Source of the DNA: Eurosta solidaginis | Taxonomy: Eukaryota > Arthropoda > Insecta > Diptera > Tephritidae | Length of the DNA: 64,000 nt | Reading direction: 5' to 3' | NCBI RefSeq assembly: GCF_040869045.1 | Contig: NC_090323.1 | Location: forward strand, 168,042,083 to 168,106,082 | Part shown: positions 37,483 through 47,991 of the stretch, one piece after another | Layout: the number at the start of each line of letters is the position of its first letter | Numbering within the stretch: position 1 is the first letter of the stretch | Translations under genes and position numbers: made by a program | Notes under the pieces: model-generated | The model's database searches: none | The model's input: the letters and a program-made list of their open reading frames with translations, nothing else | Told to the model about the DNA's origin: nothing

Positions 37483-38330
37483 ATTACAAATAAGGTGAAG
37501 CTAATTATAAAACCATGTTAATAAGGCAGCAGGCGCATTGGAGCGAATAAAAAGTTAGATAGAAACATACAGGTAAAGCTAATAAAAGCGTGCTAATAAA
37601 AACAATTGATGGAGGGCGGATGGCGGGAGTAGAGGAGAGGACCACTGATCGTTCCTCCAAAATTGTCTAGATCTCGTTCTGTATGTACCAGATACCAAAA
37701 ACTATTGATTTAGGAGAAAATTTAGATTGAGTTATAACAATTTATGGATTTTACACCAGAGGGGGAGATAAAGGGGGGCGGGCGGAGGGTGTCACTGCTT
37801 ACTTTGTAAGCCCTCGACTTATTTGACCCCTTGAGTCTGTGATATTGGTGAAGGCCAGTATACGTAAAGTTATAATGTGTAAAAATTATGAAAAATAATT
37901 TCTCGAAGGGTCGTGGGACCCCCACCCCTCTTTCCATGTTCGAAAAAAATTTCGCTAGTAGACTACTGTCTGTGTCCCAAATTTCATCAAAATCCGTGTA
38001 GCCATTCTGGCGTGATTCAGTCGCAAAGACGAAAAAATATAATAATTAAATTATAACTGTTCCTAGGGGGCGGGGACCACGCCCCTTTTGAAAAATATAT
38101 AGCTAGTAGATCCTTCTAGACTATTGGCTATATGTGTGCAAAATTTCATCCAAATCGGTCGAGCCGTTCTTGCGTTATTGAGTCACAAAGACAAACGTCT
38201 GGACAAACATCCAATCATCCAAACATCCAAACATCCAAACATCCAAACATCTAAACATCCAAACATCCAAACATCCAAACATCTTAACATCCAAACTTTC
38301 CCATTTATAATATATATTAGATTAGATATA
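37483..38330 (+). repeat. Right-end module, unit 3
   Basis: Same block order as the other right-end modules. It ends cccatttataatata followed by a short tattaga microsatellite. No left-end module follows, so this is the right edge of the tandem set. Confidence 0.8.
38205..38300 (+). repeat. AAACATCC microsatellite (about 11 copies)
   Basis: An 8-bp unit with a few variants (aatcatcc, aaacatct, taacatcc). The homologous tracts have about 3 copies in unit 1 and about 7 in unit 2. Confidence 0.9.
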
Positions 38331-38354
38331 TTAGATATTAGATATTAGATATTA

Positions 38355-38475
38355 GAATTTAAAAATGAAAGTTTAGCAAGAATATGTCTTTATGTAAGGA
38401 GACATTTTTTGCTGATTTTTGTCCATTTATATAAAGGAAGTGCTTAAAATTGTTTTATTTTATTTTTATTTTAGT
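38355..38475 (-). repeat. Inverted copy of the 8880-8985 repeat
   Basis: The reverse complement reads tttaagcacttcctttatat, then GGACAAAAAT, then ATAAAGACATAT and TTGCTAAACTTT, as at 8880-8985. It abuts the end of satellite unit 3. Confidence 0.75.
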
Positions 38476-38639
38476 GGTTTTTTTTTGTATATAGACTTTT
38501 GAACTCAATAAAAGGAATTATTATACAAATACAATTGCTCTGTTTCTTTAGGGATGCATGAAGGGATGACATAATAGTGGGCTTAATGTCATATATACAC
38601 TTTTTCCTGAATAGTTGCTGAAGTTCCAATACTTGTCTG

Positions 38640-38839
38640 AAAATAAGTGCCTTAAGTAAACTTCGCTTTAGGCTAACATTTACGTTTATATATTCAGAAA
38701 TATTTCAGTGCGTTTATTTTATGGCAAAAAATGTTACGGTAGCAATTGTTATGGTAAGAAAAGTTACGATACAAATTGTTTCAGTAGAAAATCCTAGGTT
38801 TGTAAATGTTACGCTATCAAATGATACGAGGATAGAGGC
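38640..38839. repeat. Degenerate short repeat (TTACGGTAACAAATG-like), left part
   Basis: Loose 15- to 18-bp motifs such as aatgttacggtagcaattg and aatgttacgctatcaaatg. ccttaagtaaacttcgc (about 38651) recurs at about 42183, on the other side of the LINE, so the LINE appears to have split one repeat domain. Confidence 0.6.
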
Positions 38840-38841
38840 GA

Positions 38842-39500
38842 ATCTCTATTTTGTTATATCCTGGAAACCAATTTGCAGATAGCCAACAGAGGAAATGCCC
38901 CTACATACATTGGTCCAACATCCAGAAATGTTCTGGATATTATATTGAGCGCCGAGCGTGATATATCAAGGTACGATTGGATGGTTCTTGATAGACCATC
39001 CTTCTCCGACCATGCATGTATCAGCTTCAGCATCCCCTTAAAGAGGGTAGAGAAGGGAGGAACCTTTAGAAACCCTTGGTCATCGAACTAGACTAAATTC
39101 CAGAAACAGGTAGAAACAAAGCTGGGAGAACCCAAAGAGGTTGCCAATGTGGAGAAACTGGAGGAGCCGAATGCATTCCTAACAAAGCTTGCCCTCTAAG
39201 AAGATTCAGAGGAAAAGCAAAGTCGCCATGGTGGAGCAATGAGCTGAGTCTTATAAGAAGACAGGTAAAAGAAATGTTTAAGCTCGCAAAGACCGCGGAA
39301 AGCGAAGCGTGTCGGGATGAGTACAGGGATCTACTGAGGATCTACAAGCGTGAAATTTCCAGAGCGAAGAGAATCTCTTGGAAAAGTGTCTGTACAGACA
39401 TAGAGTGCTCTAGCGAAACAGAACGGTTGAAAAAAGTCCTAGCAAGGGGAAACATAGTTCAGGGACTAATACAGAAAGGGAACGGGGAATGGTCATAATA
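38842..39500 (+). pseudogene. LINE endonuclease C-terminus and linker (broken)
   Basis: The frame 38873-39091 contains ILSAERDISRYDWMVLDRPS and then FSDHACISF. SDH is the conserved end of apurinic-like (EEP) LINE endonucleases that nick target DNA. A stop follows at 39089-39091. The frame resumes by 39274 with a Lys/Arg-rich linker (REISRAKRISWKSVCTDIE) ending at 39498. The N-terminal catalytic residues are not present in this copy. Confidence 0.75.
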
Positions 39501-40800
39501 GTGAGGAACCCCTTGAGGTGCTTTTCGATACACATTTCCCATCGGGAGACGGTTTAGAAGAGCCAGCAGACATCATTCACACTTCGATCACGGAGCGCGT
39601 AGTGCCGGCCTTGCTGACCGATACCAAGATCGAATGGGCAGTGAAAACGTTTTCTAAGTTTAAATCGCCGGGCCCAGATGGCATATTCCCGGCCATGCTA
39701 CAAGTCTCAAGTAGGGCGGACGTGGAAAATCTTAAAATAATATCGATGGGTGCATAAGACTGAATCATGTACCGCACTCTTGAAGAACTGCTCGTGTAGC
39801 TTTCCTACCAAAGGAGGGGAAGATCGGTCACGTGTATCCCAAAGACTATAGATCCATTGGCTTAACAGCATTTCTGCTCAAAACCTTTGAGAGGCTGATA
39901 GATGTACATAAAGTCAAACGTGGATGAAAAGCTGCTCTCCACAACACAGAATGCGTACACCAAAGGCAAGTCGGTAGACACCGCTCTGCAAAGGGTGGAA
40001 ATAAGCACAGAGAAATCCCTGAAATATAAGGATTATGCTCTAGGAGTCTTCTTGGACATTGCGGGAGCTTTCAATAATGTTTCTAAATGGGCAATTATGG
40101 ATGGTCTTAATTAAATTAAAGTACATCCCGCCTTAATCAGATGGATCGGCTGCATGTTAAATTTCAGGAAGTTTACATCACAATGGGGATTGTACGAGGC
40201 CACGAAATCAGTGGACAGGGGCACGCCACAGGGAGGGATGCTATCACCTCTGCTGTGGACGCTGGTCATCAATCAACTGATCAGGCGATCCGTTGAGGGA
40301 CCCGTAAAACTTTCGCCTTACGTAGATGACGTTGAAGTTGTCATAGGTGGAAAATGCCTTCCAACGATTAGTTCTTTGATGGATCGGGCGCTTCGGGATA
40401 TTCATACCTGGGCACCTAATGTAGGGTTGAAAGCCAATGCTGAGAAGACGGATGTGGTCTTGTTTACAGAGAGGTACAAGGTCACAAATTGGACCAGGCC
40501 TATGTGAGGAGGGGTGACCTTCAGGAGAACCCTTGCACCAAATATATAGGAATCATCCTAGACAGTAAGCTGTCCTGGAAGCTCAACGTGGAAGAGAGGG
40601 TGAAGGCGTCAACGGCACTATATGCATGTAAAAGAATGCTGGGGTGTACGTGAGGCCTATCATCCTCTCTTTCTCATTAGGTTTTTACAGCGATTGTGAG
40701 CCCTATTCTATACTACGGAGTCCTTGTTTGGTGGAATGCCGCACAAAAAACAACATAGCTCAAAAAGTTATAGGTGGTATGCAGACTATCGAAGCTTAGC
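39500..40800 (+). pseudogene. LINE reverse transcriptase (broken, YVDD active site)
   Basis: Successive frames carry FSKFKSPGPDGIFPAML (fingers, about 39650), VFLDIAGAFNNV (motif A, about 40050), RGTPQGGMLSPLLW (motif B, about 40220) and YVDDVEVVIGG (motif C, about 40318). Frame breaks lie near 39757-39900, 40114 and 40507. The active site is YVDD where most LINEs have YADD. It would have copied element RNA into DNA at the nicked target; this copy cannot. Confidence 0.8.
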
Positions 40801-41039
40801 ATTACGGGAGCCCTGAAAATAACCCCGACAGCTGCACTATATGCCATTCTGCACATTCCACCTGTAGACCTGGTAGCAAAGAACATAGCATTAACAACTG
40901 CAACCAGGCTCGGTGCCTCGGGGTAGCTTGAGCGCCGACCATTTGGCCATAGTAGTATAGCGTCATCAATTGCAGGACGAACAGACTACCTGATTTCCTA
41001 TCTGCGCTTCGAGGGAGATCTTAAGGCCACAATAGAGGT

Positions 41040-41923
41040 GGACGGTTGGCGCAAGTGTGCGCAAATGGCGGACGAGGCAATGCAAGTGTACGCAGATGGT
41101 TTCAAAGTAGTGGAAGGAGTAGGGTCTGCGGTATGTTGAGCTAATCCGGAAATAAGCAGATCCTACAGGCTGATGGATTACTGTAGCGTTTTCCATGCGG
41201 AAATATTAGCCGTAACCAAAGCAGTAGAAACCCTGGAAGAGAATAGCTTAAACTGCAACCGTGTTAACTTTTATATTGGCAGTTAAGCAGCAATTAAGGC
41301 AATAATCTCGCATAGCATCTAAATGCGTGTTAGAATCAAAGCAGTCTCTGGAGAGAATCGGGACAGTGAGATGCATACATCTATATTAGGTCCAAGGGCA
41401 TATGGGAATAGATGGGAATGAGAAAGCGGACGAACTAGCTAAAAAGGGCGCATCCCTTAAAGCTTGCTCCGTAGACGTTCCATTTAGACTGGGCGAGATT
41501 AAGCGAAGGCGAGAGGTGCACATGATCGACCAACAGGGAAAGCCGTTGGTTCAAGCGTGGGACTATAAAGTGTCGAAAATTATGTGTAGGTCTTACAACT
41601 TTAGACTAACACAATTGCTTTTATCATTAAAAAGAGAGGACTGTAGACTCGTGACGGGTATTCTGACTGGACACTGCTTTCTGGCGTCACATGCCTTTAA
41701 ATTAGGCTTGGTCAGTGATAGCAGATGTAGGAAGTGCGTGTTGGAGGAGAAAACGATCGAGCACGTTCTGTGCTCGTGCCCTGCGCTTGCCAGGCTACAA
41801 CACCAGATATTAGGAGTGCTACAGCTTTCAGATCTAGAAGCAGCAAGTGGCTTAAGTCCTGGGAAGCTTCTAGTATTTGCCAAGAGGATGGAGTTATTTT
41901 ATAACATAGGTCCTGGTTTTTAA
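41040..41923 (+). pseudogene. LINE RNase H and C-terminal zinc motif (broken)
   Basis: YADGFKVVEGVGSAV (about 41091) holds the first Asp, HAEILAVTKAVETL (about 41198) the Glu. The third block reads FYIGS then an in-frame TAA (41284) then AAIKAI, so the Asp of SDS is lost. The intact frame 41402-41923 starts GIDGNEKADELAKKG with the fourth Asp and ends with CRKCVLEEKTIEHVLCSC. Downstream to 42027 is 3' UTR. Confidence 0.8.
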
Positions 41924-42029
41924 TAGCTTTTTCAGTTTGGTCGTTAAAACAAATTTGTGGTAACACTACGGACTCAATCAGTCTATGTGAGGTCTTCATG
42001 GACCGGCTAGTTCAACCTAACCTAACCTA

Positions 42030-42315
42030 AATAATACGATAACAAATATAGAGGAAATAAATGTAATGGCATAACTTTAACGGTAACAAATGTTACTGTA
42101 AAAATGTTACGGTTACAAATGTTACAGTAACCAATGCCACGTTAAAAAAATTATGCAAACAAATATTACGGTTACAAGTATTACCTTAAGTAAACTTCGC
42201 CAGAGTAGTAACGGGAATGGAAACACTACGGCCACATTATATGTATGTGAGCTCTTTATTGATCAACGGAAATAGCAGTTACGTAATAGATGATACAATA
42301 ATAATGGCCACGATA
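42030..42315. repeat. Degenerate short repeat, middle part
   Basis: Motifs like aaatgttacggttacaaatg and taaaaatgttacgg recur at 15-24 bp. It continues the domain left of the LINE and resumes after the SINE at 42547-42720 (for example cagtcacgatattacgggaa). No gene. Confidence 0.6.
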
Positions 42316-42321
42316 GCAATA

Positions 42322-42546
42322 AATAAATAAATAAATGCCCGATGCGATATCATCCAAAGACAATTTTAGGCCGAGCATCTCTTCCAATTTTCCACTCAAA
42401 TTGGTAGGATCTACATATTTTACGCCGACTCGGACCGGTATCTCCAAAGCAAATGAGTTTTCACTGACACCCCGCTTAGAAAAACTTTCTTCCAATTAAA
42501 AATTTGTTTTTTCTATTTCCATCAGAGCACGGCGGCCGCCAAGATT
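42322..42546 (-). mobile_element. tRNA-type SINE, head mostly lost
   Basis: The minus strand starts GGCGGCCGCCGTGCTC, skips most of the tRNA-like head, and continues with the family body (CTAAGCGGGGTGTCAG, then GGAAGAGATGCTCGGCC). It ends in (ATTT)n. GCAATA flanks it at 42316-42321 and 42547-42552, and removing the SINE restores a continuous short-repeat motif. Confidence 0.8.
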
Positions 42547-42804
42547 GCAATAGTTATGAGAAAATTAATAACAGTCACGATATTACGGGAACAATTATTT
42601 TGACAGCAATAGTCATCGTAGCATTAGGTGCGACTAGGATAGTTACGGTTGCAACAGTCACGGTAATAGCTGCCATGGCAACACCGACTTTGAGGTTGTT
42701 ATTGTTTGTCAAAAGATTTTAGGTTATGTATAGAAAAATTATCGATATGTTATCAAACACTTTTCGGTATGTTATTGAAATATTATCGAGTTGTTAATAA
42801 AAAG
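42547..42804. repeat. Degenerate TTACGG/TTATCGA-type repeat
   Basis: Short related motifs (ttatcgatatgttatcaaac, ttattgaaatattatcgag) run up to the gypsy LTR and resume after it at 49035. This shows that the retrotransposon inserted into this repeat. Confidence 0.65.
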
Positions 42805-42895
42805 TTTTATATATGAGTGTTTATTTAATTAATGAAATAAGTTAATTGTTACATTTTAAAATTAATGCGTAAAAGTATATCAATTAAAAGATAAA

Positions 42896-44770
42896 CAAGT
42901 AAGGAAGGTTAAGGTCGGGTGTAACCGAATATTACATACTCAGTTGAGAGCTATGGTGACAACATAAGGAAAAATAACCATGTAGGAAAATGAACCGAGG
43001 GAAACCCTGGAATGTGTTTGTATGACATGTGTATCAAATGAAAGGCATTAAAGAGTATTTTATGAGGGAGTGGGCCATAGTTCTATAGGTGGACGCCATT
43101 TAGGGATATAGCCATAAAGGTGGATCAGGGTTGACTCTAGAATGCGTTTGTACGATATGGGTATCAAATGAAAGGTGTTAATGAGTATTTTAAAAGGAAC
43201 TAATCCTTAGTTCCATAGGTGGACGCCGTTTCGAGATATCGCCATAAAGGTGGACCAGGGGTGACCCTAGAATTTGTTTGTACAATATGGGCATCAAACG
43301 AAAGGTGTTAATGGGTATTTTAAAAGGGAGTGGGCCTTAGTTCTATAGGTGGACGCCGTTTCGAGATATCGCCATAAAGGTGGACCAGGGGTGACCCTAG
43401 AATTTGCTTGTACAATATGGGCATCAAACGAAAGGTGTTAATGAGTATTTTAAAAGGGAGTGGGCCTTAGTTCTATAGGTGGACGCCGTTTCGAGATATC
43501 GCCATAAAGGTGGACCAGGGGTGACCCTAGAATTTGTTTGTACAATATGGGCATCAAATGAAAGGTGTTAATGGGTATTTTAAAAGGGAGTGGGCCTTAG
43601 TTCTATAGGTGGACGCCGTTTCGAGATATCGCCATAAAGGTGGACCAGGGGTGACCCTAGAATTTGCTTGTACAATATGGGCATCAAACGAAAGGTGTTA
43701 ATGAGTATTTTAAAAGGGAGTGGGCCTTAGTTCTATAGGTGGACGCCATTTCGAGATATCGCCATAAAGGTGGACCAGGGGTGACCCTAGAATTTACTTG
43801 TACAATATGGGTATCAAACGAAAGGTGTTAATGAGTATTTTAAAAGGGAGTGGGCCTTAGTTCTATAGGTGGACGCCGTTTCGAGACATCTCCATAAAGG
43901 TGGACCAGGGGTGACCCTAGAATTTGTGTGTACAATATGGGCATCAAACGAAAGGTATTAATGAGGGTTTTAAAAGGGAGTGGTGGTTGTTGTATAGGTG
44001 GTCACATTTTCGAGATATCGCCACAAAGGTGGACCAGGGGTGACCCTAGAATTTGTTTATACAACATGGGTATCAAAAGAAAGGTGTTAATGAGTATTTT
44101 AAAAGGGAGTAATCGTTAGTTCCATTGGTGGACGCCGTTTCGAGATATCGCCATAAAGGTAGGCCAGGGGTGACTCTAGAATTCGTTTGTGCAATATGGG
44201 TATCAAACGAAAGGAGTTAATGAGTATTTTAAAAGGGAGTGGGCCTTAGTTCTATAGGTGGACGCCTTTTCATGATATCTTCAACGACTGCCAAATCACA
44301 GCTTGCAAAACTTTTAAATTACCTTCTTTTAAAAGTGGGCGGTGCCACGCCCATTGTCTAAAATTTTACCAATTTTCTATTCTGCGTCATAAGTTCAACT
44401 CACCTACCAAGTTTCATCGCTTTATATTTCTTTGGTAATGAATTATCGCACTTTTTCGGTTTTGCGAAATTTTCGATATCGAAAAAATAGGCGTGGTTAT
44501 AGCCCGATATCGTTCATTTTAAATAGCGATATGAGATGAGTGCTCAGGAACCTACATACCAAATTTCATCAAGATACCTCAAAATTTGCTCAAGTTATCG
44601 TGTTAACAGACGGACGGACGGACGGACATGGCTCAATCAAATTTTTTTTCTATCCTGATTATTTTGATATATGGAAGTCTATATCTATATCGATCCCTTT
44701 ATATATGTACAACCAACCGTTATCCAATCAAACTTAATATACTCTGTGAGCTCTGCTCAAGTGAGTATAA
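42896..44770 (+). mobile_element. Non-autonomous element, copy E (complete, ends defined by an empty site)
   Basis: It starts CAAGTAAGGAAGGTTAAG, carries TACTCAGTTGAGAGCT, a 130-bp minisatellite, then a body with the GTGGGCGG box and (ACGG)n, and ends CTCAAGTGAGTATAA. The intact LTR reads gat-AAAAAA-gtaat at this site. The filled site has three A before and five after, so there is no target duplication longer than two A residues. No coding capacity. Confidence 0.9.
43020..44270 (+). repeat. 130-bp minisatellite of copy E (about 9.5 units)
   Basis: tacgatatgg or tacaatatgg recurs every 130 bp (43151, 43281 and so on). Several adjacent units (43281-43920) are almost identical and carry GGGGTGACCCTAGAATTTG, a variant rare in copy D, so the array was homogenised independently. 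Confidence 0.9.
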
Positions 44771-44875
44771 AAAGTAATAAAGAAGCAGATAAAGAATGTT
44801 CTAGCAACACAGTTGCCAGATGTATATATAAATAATTTATTGTCGTGGCGCTGCCATCTCGTTTCATACATAACA

Positions 44876-44889
44876 TTTTTCCCTCCTCT
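44876..44889 (-). promoter_or_regulatory. Polypurine tract of the LTR retrotransposon
   Basis: The minus strand reads AGAGGAGGGAAAAA directly before the TGTTATG start of the 3' LTR, the expected place for plus-strand DNA priming. Its position fixes the LTR edge at 44875/44876. Confidence 0.85.
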
Positions 44890-44896
44890 GCAAGGG

Positions 44897-45900
44897 CTAA
44901 GGTGAGTATCCGACAGGTGCCCTTCTCTGTCTGGTTGATCTCCGTGTTATTTGAGGTATCCTACTTGTTTCGGGTGTTGTATACGATGTCGATGTAGGAT
45001 TTTGCCCTATTGTACTATTGGCTGAAGCAAAGCCTTCAAAATCTTCCGATTCCCACGATTCGTTTTGCGCCGTTTCAGTAACCACCGGTTGCGTTATTGC
45101 TTCAGTGCTATCTACTTCAGCTGATGCCTCGGTTTCATTAGTGTTGTCTGCGGTTGACAGCCTCGCCTTGTAATAATCAACTTCCCACGCTGTTTTATCA
45201 GGTCCAACCGGGGCTTTGCGTATTTGGTCCACATGCCATTTTACACTTTTCCCATTGAAAAGTATTTCATAGTGCAGATCACCTAGACGTGCGTTTATGG
45301 TTCCCCTGAGCCACTTACAAATTCGTGGATTCCCAGACAAAAAGTAAACATTTTTTCTTGGACTTTATGTATTGCTTCTCTTCTACCTTCTTTGAAATTT
45401 CCTCTGGTCGAGTCAGATTCAACCTTGTGCGCAACTGTCGCCCCATAAATAGTAGTGCTGGTGATAACTCTGTAGTTGCATGCAGTGCGTTTTTGTATTG
45501 CATCAAAAATTCATTCAAATATGTCTTTAATGAACTACTCGTAGTACCCATCGCTTTCAATACTTTCTTGACTGTTTGTACGCTACGCTCTGCTTGTCCG
45601 TTAGTTGCTGGGTGATACGGCGCTGAATATTTGTGATATTTAACAGACACTTCGTTCAACAACGCAATTGTCGCCGTTGCTGTTATAGATTTAGCAACAT
45701 CGCTCCCTCGAAAGGTCCCGCATAGTCGATATGAATACGTTCCCATGGTCCCTTGGGGTATTCTCAATGATGATCCTCACTTTTTGCCGGTTTGTTTGCT
45801 TGTCTTGCACGTGCATCACATTGGTTCGCAATATTCTCGACATCATTGTCTATGTCCGGCCAGTATATGAATGAGCGAGCAATCCCTTTCATCTTAACAA
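44897..45900 (-). pseudogene. Retrotransposon integrase, internally deleted
   Basis: In order: the zinc-binding N-terminus (from the frame 45764-46336, with HTGHLRIVKMKG and QCDARARQA, where the second Cys of the usual CxxC is Arg), the start of the core (ERIHIDYAGPF, first Asp), then a direct jump to ITATATIALLNE and SAPYHPATNGQAERSVQT (Glu of DDE). The segment with the middle Asp is missing and frames break near 45720-45767 and 45320. The C-terminus has the GDLHYEI..VDQIRKAPVG block and a Thr/Ser-rich tail ending at 44897. It would have joined cDNA to host DNA; it cannot here. Confidence 0.8.
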
Positions 45901-47458
45901 TTCTTAAATGCCCCGTGTGTAAATTGTCAAGCAGTTTGTTTCGATATTTTGGTGGAATAACAACACGATGTTCGAACGTCAAACATCCGGAGGACAACTT
46001 ATAATTGACTTCTGGGGATTTGTACCATGCCCTTCTCAAGCACTGGCCACTTTCCAGTAGTTTAATTATTTTACCCATTCGTTCATCTTTTCTGGACTCT
46101 CTTGCTATGTGTTCTGAACTTAGTGGTAATTGGTTGATTTGGCGAATCTTGTAGTGGTCGAGCTCATCATATTCGTCTAGATTCGTCATGGCTGTCTGTT
46201 GCAACTGCTTAATTTGTAATGATTTCGGTGGCTGAAAGTGGGCGCGTGAAAGATAATCGACATTCGCGTTCGCCTTTGAGCTGTTGTACACTACCTCGAA
46301 ATCAAATCTGCTTAAAAAGTCTGCGTAGTTCGCCATTCTACTTATGCGTCATACTGGAAGTGTTTTGTCAGGTTGTAATATTTGTGACAATGGCTTATGA
46401 TCGGTGATTAGTGTCCAATGACGTGCGTATAAATATTTGAAAAATTTCTGAACCGCCCACACAATTGCCAATGCAATTATTATGTGGATAGCGTTGTTCT
46501 GTAGCATTCAATGTTCGACTTGCGTATGCAATTGGTCGTTCGGTCCCGTTCTCTAAACGGTGTGAAAGCACAGCTCCTAGTCCTGTTGGACTCGCGGCTG
46601 TTGCCAGTAGTACAGGTAGTGTTGGGTCGTATGGCATCAACACTTGAGGTGAAACCAACGTCTCTTTCAATAGGGAAAACGCTGCGTTTGCATCCTTAGT
46701 CCAGTAAAATTTCTCTCTTTTCAGCATATCCCGCAATGGCCATGCACTTGTGGCCAAATCTGGAATAAATGCGCTATAATACGTGGTTTTTCCTAAAAAC
46801 AGCTGTAACTCTTCGAAAGTCGTTGGCTTGGGAGCGTTTAGTACTGCTTCAATGTGTTTTTCGGATTTATGTATGCCCTGTACGTCGATGCGGTGGCCAA
46901 GGAACTCCACCGATGGTGTCGCAAAGACACACTTTGACTTGTTCAAACGAAAACCATGTGATTTAATGCGATTTAGTGTAATTTCCAAAACTATCAGTAG
47001 CTGCTCCAAGTTTTCAGCAAACACCAAGATATTATCAAACAAATTTAAAACATTTGGGACTCCCTGTAACAAAGTCTCCATTTTTCTTTGCCAGATAGCT
47101 GGAATATTTGCTGCTCCATATACCGCACGAGTAGGTCGTATTAACCCATGCGTCACTGTATTTAATGTCAATCAACATCGCGCGGTCGCGCGAAAACTGG
47201 TCTTGCTCCAGCTTTGAGCATTACTTTTGCAGGTGGCCCACTCAACTTCCCAGCTGTCGTACTGAAGATGTCCTCAAAACGTGTAATGAGATGTTGCAGT
47301 CGCGTTTGTTGGTTTATTGATAGTTTTGGTGCTCTTGAATTTATAGTATTGATTCGGCTAGACGATGAAAACAGTTCAGTGAAGTTTATTTCTCGTGCGA
47401 ATTGCGATATCCTTTCTCCGCCGCAAAGTGTATCACAATCTCCTTGAACGACATGCAA
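45901..47458 (-). pseudogene. Retrotransposon reverse transcriptase and RNase H, internally deleted
   Basis: The frame 47168-47458 covers the region before the RT fingers and ends ARPRDVD. The frame 46395-47171 restarts at the middle of the palm (GLIRPTRAVYGAANIPAIWQ), so roughly 100 residues including motif A are gone near 47165-47180. Motif C reads LFDNILVF where FDDI is usual, so a catalytic Asp is lost. RNase H sequence follows (ATAASPTGLGAVLSH, then NYADFLSRFDFEVVYN after a frame break near 46336-46395). Confidence 0.8.
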
Positions 47459-47655
47459 ATTAAGTCGTCGTGAAGTTTTCCCTGTAGGGTATTTGTAATA
47501 ACTTTAAATAATATCAACTTTTGTTATTTTAAATATTTTATGTATTTGTTCTAATTTTCAGTCTTGAATTTTTTGCTTTCAAAAATTTTCATTCTTGATA
47601 TTGTTCTGCTGGAAATTAAATTCATTTTTCAATAAAAAATAATATTTAAAAATAT
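47459..47655. other. AT-rich interruption between protease and RT
   Basis: About 200 bp of strongly AT-rich sequence with no reading frame, where a gypsy pol frame should be continuous. It may be a small insertion or decayed coding sequence; no ends are recognised. Confidence 0.5.
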
Positions 47656-47991
47656 CTAAAATATATATCCTACATTCCCCATTGTCGCAGTTAATACTAC
47701 GATCCGTACAATGTAGTTCACCTTGTGGCCCGTATAGCTTGTAAATCGTCGATCTGTCTTTAACAACCTAAATTTTTGTTTAATCGAACGCAACGCTTTG
47801 CAATTCATTACTGCACATGGTGCACCCATATCTAATTTCATCTGAATTTGTTTCCCATCTATATATATAGGGACCATTTTTCTATCTACTCCATTGCATG
47901 CATTAACACTGTTTAGTTTTTGAACTGATTCACATTCATCCTCTGAAATCTTATCTAATTTGGTCTTACACACTTTGGCGATGTGGCCCAC
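47656..47991 (-). pseudogene. Retrotransposon protease region (degenerate)
   Basis: Frame with VPIYIDGKQIQMKLDMGAPC. Aspartic proteases of this class have Asp-Thr/Ser-Gly at this place; here it is Asp-Met-Gly, so the copy is probably inactive. The frame begins within the gag zinc knuckle and ends at the AT-rich interruption. Confidence 0.65.

Larger units (their letters stand above)
38840..42027 (+). mobile_element. 5'-truncated, broken RNase H-bearing LINE
   Basis: Plus-strand order: endonuclease C-terminus, RT, RNase H, Cys-rich motif, 3' UTR and (CCTAA)3 tail (42009-42027). It is entered inside the endonuclease, so it is 5' truncated. Several stops and frameshifts make it inactive. It belongs to the same broad family as 9001-11160 but is clearly a different lineage. 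Its 3' UTR matches the fragment at 6676-6808. Confidence 0.85.
42805..44875 (-). repeat. 3' LTR split by a non-autonomous element
   Basis: 42805-42895 (91 bp) plus 44771-44875 (105 bp) give 196 bp, the length of the intact 5' LTR, and align to it with a handful of substitutions. The inserted material is exactly the element at 42896-44770. Confidence 0.9.
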
